Source: CAYVMN01 sp043808585
GTDB lineage: Bacteria > Desulfobacterota > DSM-4660 > Desulfatiglandales > Desulfatiglandaceae
NCBI GenBank assembly: GCA_043808585.1
Contig: JAZDES010000224.1
Location: 5,182 to 69,181 of the forward strand
Reading direction: 5' to 3'
DNA: 64,000 nucleotides
This document shows, in pieces, positions 34,452 to 43,545 of this stretch. Both the position numbers and the translations under genes were made by a program. How positions within the stretch are numbered: position 1 is the first letter of the stretch; each line of letters begins with the position of its first letter. The notes under the pieces were generated by a model. That model ran no database searches. It saw only the letters and a list, made by a program, of their open reading frames with translations, and was not told the DNA's origin.

Positions 34452-35877
34452 AATAACGGTAAGGGAGATCCTCATCCCCACAGAAGGCATCCTTGTCTCG
34501 GGAGAAGGGCAGGTTCGGCTAAAAGGGCTCAGCACTGATTCAAGAAAGATAAAACCAGGTGAGCTCTTCTTGGCCCTTAAAGGGGAGCGGTTTGACGGCC
34601 ACGATTTTATAGGTCAGGCCCTCCGGCTGGATGCCGCAGGGGCCATGGTTGAAAAGGGCTGGTGGGAGAGGCAGGAAAGACAAAAAGAGATTAGAAAATC
34701 CCTTCTTCCTAGGCAGGTTGTGATAGCCGTTGAGGACACCCTGGGTGCCCTTGGTGATCTGGCAGGATGGTGGAGGCATCAGCACAAGGCGAGGGTTGTA
34801 GCAGTCACCGGCAGCGCCGGTAAGACTACGACAAAGGAGATGACGGCCAAGGTGCTGGGCCTTGGCGGTCGGACTCTTAAGAATCCTGGAAACCTCAACA
34901 ACCTTATTGGATTGCCCCTGACGCTAATGCAACTGGAGGAGGGACACAAAAACGCGGTCTTGGAAATGGGCATGAATCGCCCTGGGGAGATCTCGAGGCT
35001 CAGTGAAATCACAGATCCGGATGTTGGGGTGATTACAAATGTGGGGATGGCCCATCTGGAAGGGCTAGGAGACTTGGAAGGAGTGGCCAGGGCAAAGGTG
35101 GAGTTAGTGGAAAAGATCTCTCCTGAAGGCATGGTGGTAATAAATGGTGATGATGAACTTCTGTTGAGGACGGCTGCACCATACCAAAAAGAGCTGGTGA
35201 CCTTTGGCATAGGGAGGAAAAACACCCTCTGGGCAGGCAGGATTCAGAACCTGGGCAGAGAAGGGGTCTCCTTTGATCTCCACTACCAGGGGGAATCTTG
35301 TGCCGTGATCCTGAAGGTCCCTGGCCTTCAAAACGTATCCAATGCGCTTGCGGCGGCTGGGGCTTCAGTGTGCCTAAAGGAACCGATGGAACACATAGCC
35401 AAAGGCCTAGGAGAGTTTTCAGGTATAAAGGGGCGGTTCATGGTGAATTCTCTACCTGGAGGCATAATTTTGATAGATGATACCTATAATGCCAATCCCA
35501 TGTCACTGGAGGCAACTCTGGGGTCTGTTGAGACCATGGCCGAAGGAGGTGGAAGGATCATCGTGGGCCTGGGAGAGATGTTAGAACTGGGAGGTGCAGC
35601 GGCCTCCGCTCACTACGATGCGGGCCGCAAGGTGGCGCAACATGGCGCCTACCGTCTTCTGGCAATGGGGGAACATGGGCCTGAGATGATAGCGGGGGCC
35701 ATTGACTACGGAATGACATTAGGTCAGGCAGAGGAGGTAAAGAGCCACGCTGAAATGGCGGGAAAGATCAGAGAGGATATGAGAGAAGGCGATCTGGTCT
35801 TGCTAAAGGGCTCCCGCAGGATGGCGCTTGAACGGGTGGTGGAAGAACTGATGCCTGCCCTGGCCGAAATAATTTAG
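34432..35877 (+). CDS. murF: UDP-MurNAc-tripeptide D-Ala-D-Ala ligase
   Basis: A 481-residue ligase that adds D-alanyl-D-alanine. AVTGSAGKTTTKEM near 123-136 is the ATP loop, LEMGMNRPGEI near 180-190 and DDTYNANPMS near 344-353 are MurF-specific. The start is GTG at 34432. The last eight codons and stop (PALAEII) come from the 62-bp palindromic repeat, so the natural C-terminus may have been altered by its insertion. No ddl gene occurs in the cluster. Confidence 0.95.
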   Translation: MAASWGEITVREILIPTEGILVSGEGQVRLKGLSTDSRKIKPGELFLALKGERFDGHDFIGQALRLDAAGAMVEKGWWERQERQKEIRKSLLPRQVVIAVEDTLGALGDLAGWWRHQHKARVVAVTGSAGKTTTKEMTAKVLGLGGRTLKNPGNLNNLIGLPLTLMQLEEGHKNAVLEMGMNRPGEISRLSEITDPDVGVITNVGMAHLEGLGDLEGVARAKVELVEKISPEGMVVINGDDELLLRTAAPYQKELVTFGIGRKNTLWAGRIQNLGREGVSFDLHYQGESCAVILKVPGLQNVSNALAAAGASVCLKEPMEHIAKGLGEFSGIKGRFMVNSLPGGIILIDDTYNANPMSLEATLGSVETMAEGGGRIIVGLGEMLELGGAAASAHYDAGRKVAQHGAYRLLAMGEHGPEMIAGAIDYGMTLGQAEEVKSHAEMAGKIREDMREGDLVLLKGSRRMALERVVEELMPALAEII

Positions 35878-35915
35878 ATCGTACAAATCTGAACTAAATC
35901 AGGGCTAGGCCAGGG
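35854..35915. repeat. 62-bp palindromic repeat, copy 2 (over the murF stop)
   Basis: It is 60/62 identical to the copy at 32817-32878; the two differences are G to A changes. It overlaps the last 24 bases of murF, including its TAG, and ends 28 bases before the response regulator start. The inverted ends could form an RNA hairpin between the genes. Confidence 0.8.
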
Positions 35916-35943
35916 GGCAACTTGTAATGAGAGGAGATTTCTT

Positions 35944-36357
35944 GTGAGTACTACTAAGAGAATACTGGTGGTGGATGATGAGAAGGGAATAAGGTTTCTT
36001 CTTCACGAGGCCCTCTTGCGGGAAGGCTTCGAGGTTACCCTTGCCAGCGACGGGCAGGAGTCCCTTGAAAAACTGCAAAAAGACAATTTTGACCTGGTCA
36101 TAACGGACATCAATATGCCGAGACTAGATGGAATTGAGATGCTCAAGAACATGAAGAAGACCGGGCGAAAGGAAAAGGTCATCATCATGACGGGAAACCC
36201 ATCTGCTCTAAGGCTTCCGCATAAGGATTTGCCAGATATTGTAAGTCAACTCCCCAAGCCCTTTATGATCGAAAGTCTCTTGAGTGTAGTGACTGCGGCC
36301 ATGGACGCTATGGAGATCCCGCGTGAGAACGAATTGTGGCATGCGGCCACAGCCTGA
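35944..36357 (+). CDS. Single-domain response regulator (CheY-like)
   Basis: A 137-residue receiver domain without an output domain. Asp11, Asp12 form the acidic pocket, Asp55 (LVITDINMP) is the phosphoacceptor, Thr in IIMTGN and Lys in QLPKPF complete the site, so it should be active. GAGGAG precedes GTG 35944. It stands between murF and mraY, where dcw clusters normally have no gene, and right behind a palindromic repeat. No histidine kinase is in the window. It may tie cell-wall synthesis or division to a signal, but that is inference. Confidence 0.92.
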   Translation: MSTTKRILVVDDEKGIRFLLHEALLREGFEVTLASDGQESLEKLQKDNFDLVITDINMPRLDGIEMLKNMKKTGRKEKVIIMTGNPSALRLPHKDLPDIVSQLPKPFMIESLLSVVTAAMDAMEIPRENELWHAATA

Positions 36358-36372
36358 GGTCTTAGGGTACAT

Positions 36373-37452
36373 ATGCTTTATAAACTGATTTACCTATTTC
36401 ACACAGACATATCCTGGCTGAACGTCTTTAGATACATCACCTTCAGGACGGTGCTTTCAACCCTGACTGCCCTTATGATCTGTTTCATTCTCGGTGGATG
36501 GGCCATAAGGAGACTATCGGCCATGCAGGTGGGTCAATACATTCGAGACGACGGGCCACCCAACCATAAATCCAAGGAAGGGACCCCCACCATGGGAGGG
36601 CTCTTCCTGATTCCGGCCATCATGGTTTCTACACTATTGTGGGCTGACCCCAAGAATATCTATGTATGGATTGTCATATTCGTTGCCTTTTCATTCGGGG
36701 CCGTGGGTTTTTGGGACGACTACCTGAAGATAACCAAGAAGGACAGTCGCGGTATGAGCATGGGTCTGAAGTTCAGCCTTCAGATCGCAGCCGCCCTGGT
36801 CGTGGCCGCAGCACTACACCTCCACCCAGGGTTCGATTCCCACTTGACGGTCCCATTTCTTAAGCGGGTGGCGCCGGATCTAGGCCTAGGCTATATCCCC
36901 TTGGCGGTATTCGTAATTGTTGGGACCTCCAATGCCGTTAACCTGACAGACGGCCTGGACGGGCTGGCCATCAGCCCTGTCATTGTTGCCTTTGCGAGCT
37001 ATTTGGTCTTCTGCTATCTCGCCGGACATATAAAGATCGCCTCTTACCTCCAGATCCCGTACGTCCCAGGGACAGGTGAGATTTCGGTTGTATGTGGCGC
37101 GGTGGTGGGGGCGGGCCTGGGTTTCCTGTGGTACAACGCCTATCCTGCTGAGGTCTTCATGGGTGATGTGGGCTCGCTCTCGTTAGGGGCTATCCTGGGC
37201 ACCGTTGCGGTTATCACGAAACAGGAGTTGTTGTTGCTCCTTGTAGGAGGGTTGTTTGTCTTTGAGGCCCTTTCTGTCATCTTCCAGGTGGCATACTTCA
37301 AGTTCACAGGGGGGCAGAGGATCTTCCGGATGGCCCCGGTGCATCATCATTTTGAGTTAAAGGGGTGGCCAGAACCCAAGGTTATCGTTCGGTTCTGGAT
37401 CATTGCCATAATACTGGCACTCTTTTCGTTCAGTACCTTGAAACTGAGATGA
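36373..37452 (+). CDS. mraY: Phospho-N-acetylmuramoyl-pentapeptide transferase
   Basis: A 359-residue ten-helix enzyme that makes lipid I. GTPTMGGL near 71-78, NLTDGLDGLAI near 191-201, FMGDVGSLSLG near 259 and HHHFELKGWPEPKVIVRFW near 324-342 are the active-site motifs. ATG 36373 lies 15 bases after the response regulator; the stop overlaps murD as ATGA. Confidence 0.97.
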   Translation: MLYKLIYLFHTDISWLNVFRYITFRTVLSTLTALMICFILGGWAIRRLSAMQVGQYIRDDGPPNHKSKEGTPTMGGLFLIPAIMVSTLLWADPKNIYVWIVIFVAFSFGAVGFWDDYLKITKKDSRGMSMGLKFSLQIAAALVVAAALHLHPGFDSHLTVPFLKRVAPDLGLGYIPLAVFVIVGTSNAVNLTDGLDGLAISPVIVAFASYLVFCYLAGHIKIASYLQIPYVPGTGEISVVCGAVVGAGLGFLWYNAYPAEVFMGDVGSLSLGAILGTVAVITKQELLLLLVGGLFVFEALSVIFQVAYFKFTGGQRIFRMAPVHHHFELKGWPEPKVIVRFWIIAIILALFSFSTLKLR

Positions 37453-38840
37453 CAATAGAGCCACGACTTTCGACTTCCGTACTCCGACTTCCGACTTCGA
37501 GGGTCCTTGTGGTGGGTCTCGGGGTATCCGGGCTATGGACTGCCCGTTTTTTGGCGGCCGAAGGGGCCCAGGTAACTGTAAGTGAAATGAGGCCAAAGGA
37601 ACAGCTTGAGAGTAAGGTCCTAGGCGAGCTCAGGGATATGGGGGTTTCGCTGGAGACCGGCGGGCATAATGAAGAGACATTTCTGGATAGAGACCTGATA
37701 ATTGTCAGCCCCGGGGTGCCTCAAGATATTAGACCCCTTAAGGCTGCCGTGAAAAAAGGCGTGACTGTAATCGGGGAACTTGAATTTGCAAGCCGTCTGA
37801 TCCAGACGCCCATGATTGCCATTACAGGCACCAACGGGAAATCCACTGTTACGGCATTTGTGGGTCAGATGCTCAAAAATGCAGGCCTTGAGTGCTTCGT
37901 GGGGGGGAACATCGGGACTCCTCTAATGGCCTACGCGGCAAGCGGGCAAACAGCGGACTATGTGGTGGTCGAGGTGAGCAGTTTTCAGCTTGATACTATT
38001 GAGACCTTTTGTCCCTTTATCTCGGTCATCCTGAACATCTCACCGGACCACATGGACCGCTATACCAACTATGAGGCGTACGTTAGATCTAAACTTAAGA
38101 TCTTCAAGAATCAGGGGGCAGGCTCATATCTCATATTAAATGACGATGACAAAAGGCTTTCATCGCTAACACCTTCCTCTCAGGTCTCCGTAGTGCGCTA
38201 TGGAATTAAGAAAGAGAAAGGGCGGCACGCCTTTCTGGAAAATAGGAAGGTACGAGTAAAGCTGAACCATATGGAGGCCGAATCTTTCTCTCTGGAATTC
38301 TTCGGCCTCGTGGGGGGTCATAACCTGGAAAACCTCTTAGGGAGTGTCTTGGTCGGCCTGACCCTTGGGCTTGACCCTGCGGTGATCCAGGAAACCATTG
38401 ATGGGTTCAAGGGCCTGCCGGACCGGCTTGAGAGGGTGGGGGAGCTTAATGGGGTGGCATTTTACAACGACTCCAAGGCCACTAACGTTGATGCGGCGGT
38501 CAAGGCGATCGAGAGCTTTGATGAGTCCCTTGTCCTGATTGCTGGGGGCCGAGACAAGGGTACAGGCTATGGCCCCTTGGTCAGGGCTTCCCAAGGAAGG
38601 GTCAGGGGGGGGGTTTTTTTGGGTGAGGCCAAGGGGCTACTGGCCGAATCCTTTGAGGGAATTATCCCTTATTCCGTGGCCGAGGATATGGAAGAGGCGG
38701 TCACCAAGGCGTTTTCCATGGCACAGATGGGAGATGTGGTGTTGCTGGCCCCGGCATGTTCCAGCTTTGATATGTTTTCCGACTATTCCCACAGGGGCAT
38801 GGTGTTTAGGAGCGCGGTGGAGAAACTTGTTCATGGCTGA
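37449..38840 (+). CDS. murD: UDP-N-acetylmuramoylalanine-D-glutamate ligase
   Basis: A 463-residue ligase adding D-glutamate. RVLVVGLGVSGLWTARFL opens the UMA-binding domain, GTNGKSTVTAF near 122-132 is the ATP loop, NISPDHMDRY follows, and YNDSKATNVDA near 340 is MurD-specific. ATG 37449 overlaps the mraY stop; an upstream in-frame ATG at 37365 lies in mraY. The first 17 codons are built from short CGACTTC repeats, as in the intergenic gaps. Confidence 0.95.
   Translation: MTIEPRLSTSVLRLPTSRVLVVGLGVSGLWTARFLAAEGAQVTVSEMRPKEQLESKVLGELRDMGVSLETGGHNEETFLDRDLIIVSPGVPQDIRPLKAAVKKGVTVIGELEFASRLIQTPMIAITGTNGKSTVTAFVGQMLKNAGLECFVGGNIGTPLMAYAASGQTADYVVVEVSSFQLDTIETFCPFISVILNISPDHMDRYTNYEAYVRSKLKIFKNQGAGSYLILNDDDKRLSSLTPSSQVSVVRYGIKKEKGRHAFLENRKVRVKLNHMEAESFSLEFFGLVGGHNLENLLGSVLVGLTLGLDPAVIQETIDGFKGLPDRLERVGELNGVAFYNDSKATNVDAAVKAIESFDESLVLIAGGRDKGTGYGPLVRASQGRVRGGVFLGEAKGLLAESFEGIIPYSVAEDMEEAVTKAFSMAQMGDVVLLAPACSSFDMFSDYSHRGMVFRSAVEKLVHG
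37464..37500. repeat. CGACTTC short repeats inside the murD start
   Basis: Four imperfect copies of CGACTT(C) occur in 37 bases and encode residues 6-17 of MurD. Such repeats otherwise sit between genes here. Confidence 0.6.
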
Positions 38841-39936
38841 GAAGAAATCCTCAAGCTCCGGGTACAACTATATGATCCTGGCATCGGTCATTCTCCTTAT
38901 GTGCCTGGGATTAGTGGTGGTATATAGCGCGAGCTCCCATTTGGCAGAGCACCGCATGGGAGATAGCTATTACTACCTCAAGAGGCAGGCCTTCTTTTGC
39001 GTCCTGGGGCTCGGCCTTATGATAGTCGCAAGACATGTCCCTTGCACCCTCTATTCAAGGCTGGTCTATCCCCTTCTACTCTTAAGTCTCGCCCTCTTGG
39101 CCATGCTTCTTATCCCCGGATTGGGTCACAAGGTGGGTGGCGCCTCCAGGTGGCTAAGGTGGAGGGAGTTTTCTTTTCAGCCCTCGGAGCTTGCAAAATT
39201 CTCACTGGCTGTTTACCTGGCTTACTCCATGGCCAAGAAGGGGATGAGCGTAAAGACATTTTCAAGGGGGATCTTACCTCATCTTCTGGTGGCCAGTGCC
39301 TTCATGTCGTTTATCCTCCTCCAGCCGGATCTCGGAACGGTTCTAATTCTAGGCTGTTGGGTCATGCTCATGCTGTTTGTTGGGGGCATCAGATTCCCAC
39401 ATCTCCTTTTTGTAATCGCCCTTTCTACCCCGGTGGTCCTGTGGCTTGTCTGGCAGGCAGATTACAGGATGAAGAGATGGTTAGCCTTCCTTAATCCCTG
39501 GGAGGATCCAGATGGTATCGGCTTTCAGATCATACATTCCTTCCTGGCCTTCGGGTCTGGCGGCGTCTTTGGTGCGGGCCTCGGTAATAGCAAACAGAAG
39601 CTGTTCTATCTGCCTGAACCCCATACTGACTTTGCGCTCCCTATAGCAGGAGAGGAACTGGGGTTAGTGGGTGTATCGGCAATCATCGTTCTATTTGCGA
39701 TCTTGATCATTTCGGGGATCAAGGTCGCCATTAAGGCCCGAGACCTTTACAGCAGCTATTTGGCCTTTGGCCTGACATGCCTGATTGGCCTCCAGGCGAT
39801 GGTAAATATGGGCGTGGTCATGGGATTGCTCCCGACCAAGGGCCTCCCGCTCCCCCTCATAAGCAGCGGGGGGTCATCCCTGGTTATTACTCTCTTTAGC
39901 ATCGGGATCCTGCTGAACATCTCGTCCAGGACGTGA
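38833..39936 (+). CDS. ftsW: Lipid II polymerase FtsW
   Basis: A 367-residue SEDS protein with ten helices that polymerizes septal glycan together with FtsI. VVYSASSHLA near 28, WLRWREFSFQPSELAKF near 110-126, LQPDLGTVLIL near 160 and GLPLPLISSGGSSLV near 336-350 are SEDS signatures. ATG 38833 overlaps the murD stop by 8 bases; an in-frame start at 38539 reads murD in another frame and is rejected. Confidence 0.96.
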   Translation: MAEKKSSSSGYNYMILASVILLMCLGLVVVYSASSHLAEHRMGDSYYYLKRQAFFCVLGLGLMIVARHVPCTLYSRLVYPLLLLSLALLAMLLIPGLGHKVGGASRWLRWREFSFQPSELAKFSLAVYLAYSMAKKGMSVKTFSRGILPHLLVASAFMSFILLQPDLGTVLILGCWVMLMLFVGGIRFPHLLFVIALSTPVVLWLVWQADYRMKRWLAFLNPWEDPDGIGFQIIHSFLAFGSGGVFGAGLGNSKQKLFYLPEPHTDFALPIAGEELGLVGVSAIIVLFAILIISGIKVAIKARDLYSSYLAFGLTCLIGLQAMVNMGVVMGLLPTKGLPLPLISSGGSSLVITLFSIGILLNISSRT

Positions 39937-39948
39937 GGCGCAAGGGGG

Positions 39949-41076
39949 GTGTTGAGGATCAGGAAATCCAAACCAGATTATTCCGGCCTCTGTTTTATAA
40001 TCGCTGGCGGCGGGACCGGAGGACATCTTTTTCCAGGTATTGCCATTGCGAGGGAATTGGAGGGGCGATTTGAGGATATCAGGATCTTATTCGTGGTAGG
40101 GCACAAGAGGATGGAGAAAGAGATATTGTCCAGCTATGGATACCCTGTCTCATCCATACAGGTTGAAGGGCTCAAGGGTCGTGGTTGGAAGAAGGGCCTT
40201 GCCGGGGTGGCCAGGCTGCCGAAGGCCCTTTTCCAGTCCATGGCTATCATTAAGGAGTCCTCCCCAGCGCTGGTCCTGGGCGTGGGTGGCTATTCGGCTG
40301 GCCCCATGTGCCTGGCGGCCAAGCTCATGGGGATACCTACGGCGATCCATGAGCAGAACTCATTTCCAGGTCTTACAAACCGTATGTTGTCCAGATTCGT
40401 GGACCGTGTGCTGATCTCATTCGAGGAGAGCAGAGAACATCTCAGTGGGGACAAGATAATTCTTACGGGCAACCCGGTTCGCCAGGAACTTTTCTTTACC
40501 CATGGTGTAAGGCCCGGAGGACGGGAGGGTTTCACCCTATTGGTGGTGGGAGGCAGCCAGGGGGCGAGGGCAATAAATGAGGTCTTTGCTGAGGCCTTGG
40601 AGCACCTTAGAGCCGGAGGAAGGGATCCGGAGGTCATTCATCAGACAGGGGAGATGGATTACCGCCGCGCGGTTGAAGACTACAGGAGCAGAGGACTCAA
40701 GGGAGAACTTGTTCCTTTTATTAAAGATATGGCGGGGGCCTACCATCGAGCAGATATGGTGATAGGCAGGGCTGGGGCGAGCACCCTATCGGAACTGGCT
40801 GCCCTGGCCAAGCCCTCAATCCTGATTCCCTATCCCCATGCAGCGAACCGACATCAGGAGGCAAATGCCCGCAGTCTTGTCCAGGTTGGCGGTGCGGTGA
40901 TGATCCTGCAGGGGGATATGAGCGGAGAGGGGTTGGCCCAGGTTATAAAAAGATATATGGATGACCGTTCTGCCCTCCATAAAATGGGAGAAAGGGCGCG
41001 CAGCGTGGGTCGGCGGGATGCTGCCAAGACCATCGTCGATCAACTGGTGGAGATCTCGGCAAGCAGCTTCAACTGA
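39949..41076 (+). CDS. murG: Lipid II synthase MurG
   Basis: A 375-residue GT28 enzyme that adds GlcNAc to lipid I on the inner face of the membrane. FIIAGGGTGGHLFPGIAIA near 16-34, VLGVGGYSAGPM near 104, EQNSFPGLTNR near 132 and IGRAGASTLSELAAL near 265 are conserved. Start GTG 39949 or TTG 39952, both just after AAGGGGGG. Confidence 0.96.
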   Translation: MLRIRKSKPDYSGLCFIIAGGGTGGHLFPGIAIARELEGRFEDIRILFVVGHKRMEKEILSSYGYPVSSIQVEGLKGRGWKKGLAGVARLPKALFQSMAIIKESSPALVLGVGGYSAGPMCLAAKLMGIPTAIHEQNSFPGLTNRMLSRFVDRVLISFEESREHLSGDKIILTGNPVRQELFFTHGVRPGGREGFTLLVVGGSQGARAINEVFAEALEHLRAGGRDPEVIHQTGEMDYRRAVEDYRSRGLKGELVPFIKDMAGAYHRADMVIGRAGASTLSELAALAKPSILIPYPHAANRHQEANARSLVQVGGAVMILQGDMSGEGLAQVIKRYMDDRSALHKMGERARSVGRRDAAKTIVDQLVEISASSFN

Positions 41077-41113
41077 GGGGATTTAGGGGAGGCCTTAGGG
41101 GCATAGACGGGTA

Positions 41114-42502
41114 ATGAGAAAATTCGGGAAGGCCACGCATATCCACTTCGTAGGCGTTGGGGGCATCGGCATGAGCGGGATTGCCGAACTCCTTATCAAC
41201 CTGGGGTATGACGTAAGCGGTTCCGATTTGAGAGATACGGCCGTTACCAGACGTCTCAGCAGCCTGGGAGGGGAAATCTCTATCGGCCATAAGAAAGAAT
41301 ATGTTGGAGAGGCAGACGTGGTGGTCTATTCCTCGGCGGTGGGCCAGGACAATTCTGAAATCCTCGAGGCAAGGGAACGGAATATCCCTGTCATACCGAG
41401 GGCAGAGATGTTGGCGGAGCTGATGAGGCTCAAATATGGGATTGCCATTGCAGGTGCCCACGGTAAGACGACCACCACCTCTATGGTTGCTTCCATTCTG
41501 ACCTGCGGCCATCTCGACCCGACTGTAGTCATCGGTGGAAGGCTGGATATCTGGGGCGGGTCAAATGCCAAACTGGGACAGGGGGATATCCTGCTGGCAG
41601 AGGCGGACGAAAGTGACGGGTCTTTTCTTGCCTTATCTCCCACCATTGCGGTCATCACCAATATGGATCATGAGCATGAAGATCATTACGGAGATATGGC
41701 GGCCATCCGCCAGACCTTTGTCAATTTCATCAATAAGATCCCATTTTACGGAAAGGCCATTGTTTGCCTGGATAACGAGGAGATACAAGGGATCATACCA
41801 GAGCTAAGGAAGAGGTATCTGACCTATGGCATGACCTCTCAGGCCGATTTGAGAGCCAGAGGTGTTGAGAAGGAAGGACTCGGGGTGAGTTTTGAAGTCA
41901 AATATCAAGACCGCCCATTGGGGAGAATAGTGGTGGGGATGCCGGGGGAGCATAATGTACTTAACGCCCTGGCTGCTACGGCAGTTGCGCTTGAGCTAGA
42001 CCTGGACATAGGGGTGATTAGAGAGGGACTAAGGAGCCTGGGGGGCCTGGAGAGGCGCTTTCAAATCAAAGGGGAGAAGGGCGATGTCCTTGTTATGGAT
42101 GATTACGGGCACCATCCCACTGAGATCGTGGCTACACTCAAAACCGCCAAGGAGTGCTATCCGGAGAGAAGAGTGGTCGTGGCCTTCCAGCCCCACAGGT
42201 ATACGCGCACCAAGGCCGTGTTTGACCGGTTCGTAATCAGCTTCAACGAGGCGGATGTACTTCTGGTGACTTCCATATATTCAGCAGGAGAGAAGCCCAT
42301 CGACGGAGTGACAGGGGAATCTCTGGCCCAAGGAATAAAGGACCACGGGCATAAGGAGGTCATTTTTTGCCGTGACGAGGAAGTGACCCTGTCCACACTT
42401 GTATCCATAGTGAGATCCGGGGATCTGGTGATAACCCTGGGTGCCGGTGATATTTATCGAGTGGGCAATCGGCTCTTGGAAGGGCTGAGTGAGAAAAGAT
42501 AG
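41114..42502 (+). CDS. murC: UDP-N-acetylmuramate-L-alanine ligase
   Basis: A 462-residue ligase that adds the first stem residue. IHFVGVGGIGMSGIAELL at 11-28, GAHGKTTTTSM near 114-124 (ATP loop), EADESDGSFL near 170 and DDYGHHPTEI near 325 are all present. Start ATG at 41114. A 131-base gap follows with no gene, unlike the tight packing before it. Confidence 0.97.
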   Translation: MRKFGKATHIHFVGVGGIGMSGIAELLINLGYDVSGSDLRDTAVTRRLSSLGGEISIGHKKEYVGEADVVVYSSAVGQDNSEILEARERNIPVIPRAEMLAELMRLKYGIAIAGAHGKTTTTSMVASILTCGHLDPTVVIGGRLDIWGGSNAKLGQGDILLAEADESDGSFLALSPTIAVITNMDHEHEDHYGDMAAIRQTFVNFINKIPFYGKAIVCLDNEEIQGIIPELRKRYLTYGMTSQADLRARGVEKEGLGVSFEVKYQDRPLGRIVVGMPGEHNVLNALAATAVALELDLDIGVIREGLRSLGGLERRFQIKGEKGDVLVMDDYGHHPTEIVATLKTAKECYPERRVVVAFQPHRYTRTKAVFDRFVISFNEADVLLVTSIYSAGEKPIDGVTGESLAQGIKDHGHKEVIFCRDEEVTLSTLVSIVRSGDLVITLGAGDIYRVGNRLLEGLSEKR

Positions 42503-42633
42503 ATGGCGAAGCTCTGCCTCAAATCCCGCCATGCGGGACGTCAAGCTACTGGATACTAGATGCTTGATAAATCTTAAGGGCCTAACTTATGAAGACGCCT
42601 AAAGGGCATCGGAGCTATTGGCGGTAAAGGTTC

Positions 42634-43545
42634 ATGGACAAAAGGCAGAAAGAGGAGCTGATCAGGTTGGTCGGGTCGGGAGTCCGATTTGACTGCCCCA
42701 TGGATCAGTACACCACCTTTCGGGTGGGTGGAAAGGCAGAGGCCCTTTATGAAGCCAAAGACATGGGAACCCTCCGAGAAGTCGTAGCATATCTTACGGG
42801 GGAGCAGATTCCATATCTGCCGGTGGGCAAGGGCAGCAACCTGTTGGTCAAAGACGGGGGGTTGAGAGGCCTGGTTATCTTAGTCGGCGGATCGCTGGCT
42901 GTCGTTGAGCGAGGCGAGACGGGTGATTCTACCCTATGGGCAGGCGCCGGGGTTTCCCTCTCAGACCTGCTTGTCTATTGCCGGGATTCAGGGTTGGGAG
43001 GATTGGAATTCCTTGCAGGGATACCCGGGACAGTGGGGGGGGCGGTTGTAATGAATTCCGGGGCCTTCGGGTACGAGATCGAGTCAAGGGTCAAAGAAAT
43101 CCATGCAATCAGTCCGAAAGGAGATCTGGTAGTAAAGGATCGTTCTCAACTGCAGTTCTCCTATAGGGCCCTGAAACTGGATAAGGGAGCAGTAATTGTC
43201 AGGGTAATTTTCGGGCTGGAACTGGAAGGCGAGGGAATTGTAGGAGAGCGTATCTCAGACTGTCTCAGGAGGCGAAGGGAGAGCCAGCCTTTGGAATACC
43301 CTAGTGCGGGCTCTGTGTTTAGAAACCCCCCCAATGACTATGCAGGTAGACTCATCGAGGAGGCAGGGTTGAAGGGGAAGAGGGTGGGTGGTGCTATGAT
43401 TTCCCCCAAGCATGCCAATTTCATCATTAATACCGGGGGAGCCAAGGCCAGAGACATCTTGGCCCTCCTGTCTCTGATCCAGGAAACGGTAAAGAAAGAG
43501 ACGGGTATCAGGCTTGAGCCGGAAATCAAGGTGGTGGGTCAGTGA
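42634..43545 (+). CDS. murB: UDP-N-acetylenolpyruvoylglucosamine reductase
   Basis: A 303-residue FAD enzyme that reduces the enolpyruvyl group. YTTFRVGGKA near 28-37 and LPVGKGSNLLV near 65 bind FAD, GIPGTVGGAVVMNSGAFG near 129-146 is conserved, and SAGSVFRNP near 226 carries the proton-donor serine. ATG 42634 follows TAAAGG. The stop overlaps ftsQ. Confidence 0.96.
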   Translation: MDKRQKEELIRLVGSGVRFDCPMDQYTTFRVGGKAEALYEAKDMGTLREVVAYLTGEQIPYLPVGKGSNLLVKDGGLRGLVILVGGSLAVVERGETGDSTLWAGAGVSLSDLLVYCRDSGLGGLEFLAGIPGTVGGAVVMNSGAFGYEIESRVKEIHAISPKGDLVVKDRSQLQFSYRALKLDKGAVIVRVIFGLELEGEGIVGERISDCLRRRRESQPLEYPSAGSVFRNPPNDYAGRLIEEAGLKGKRVGGAMISPKHANFIINTGGAKARDILALLSLIQETVKKETGIRLEPEIKVVGQ

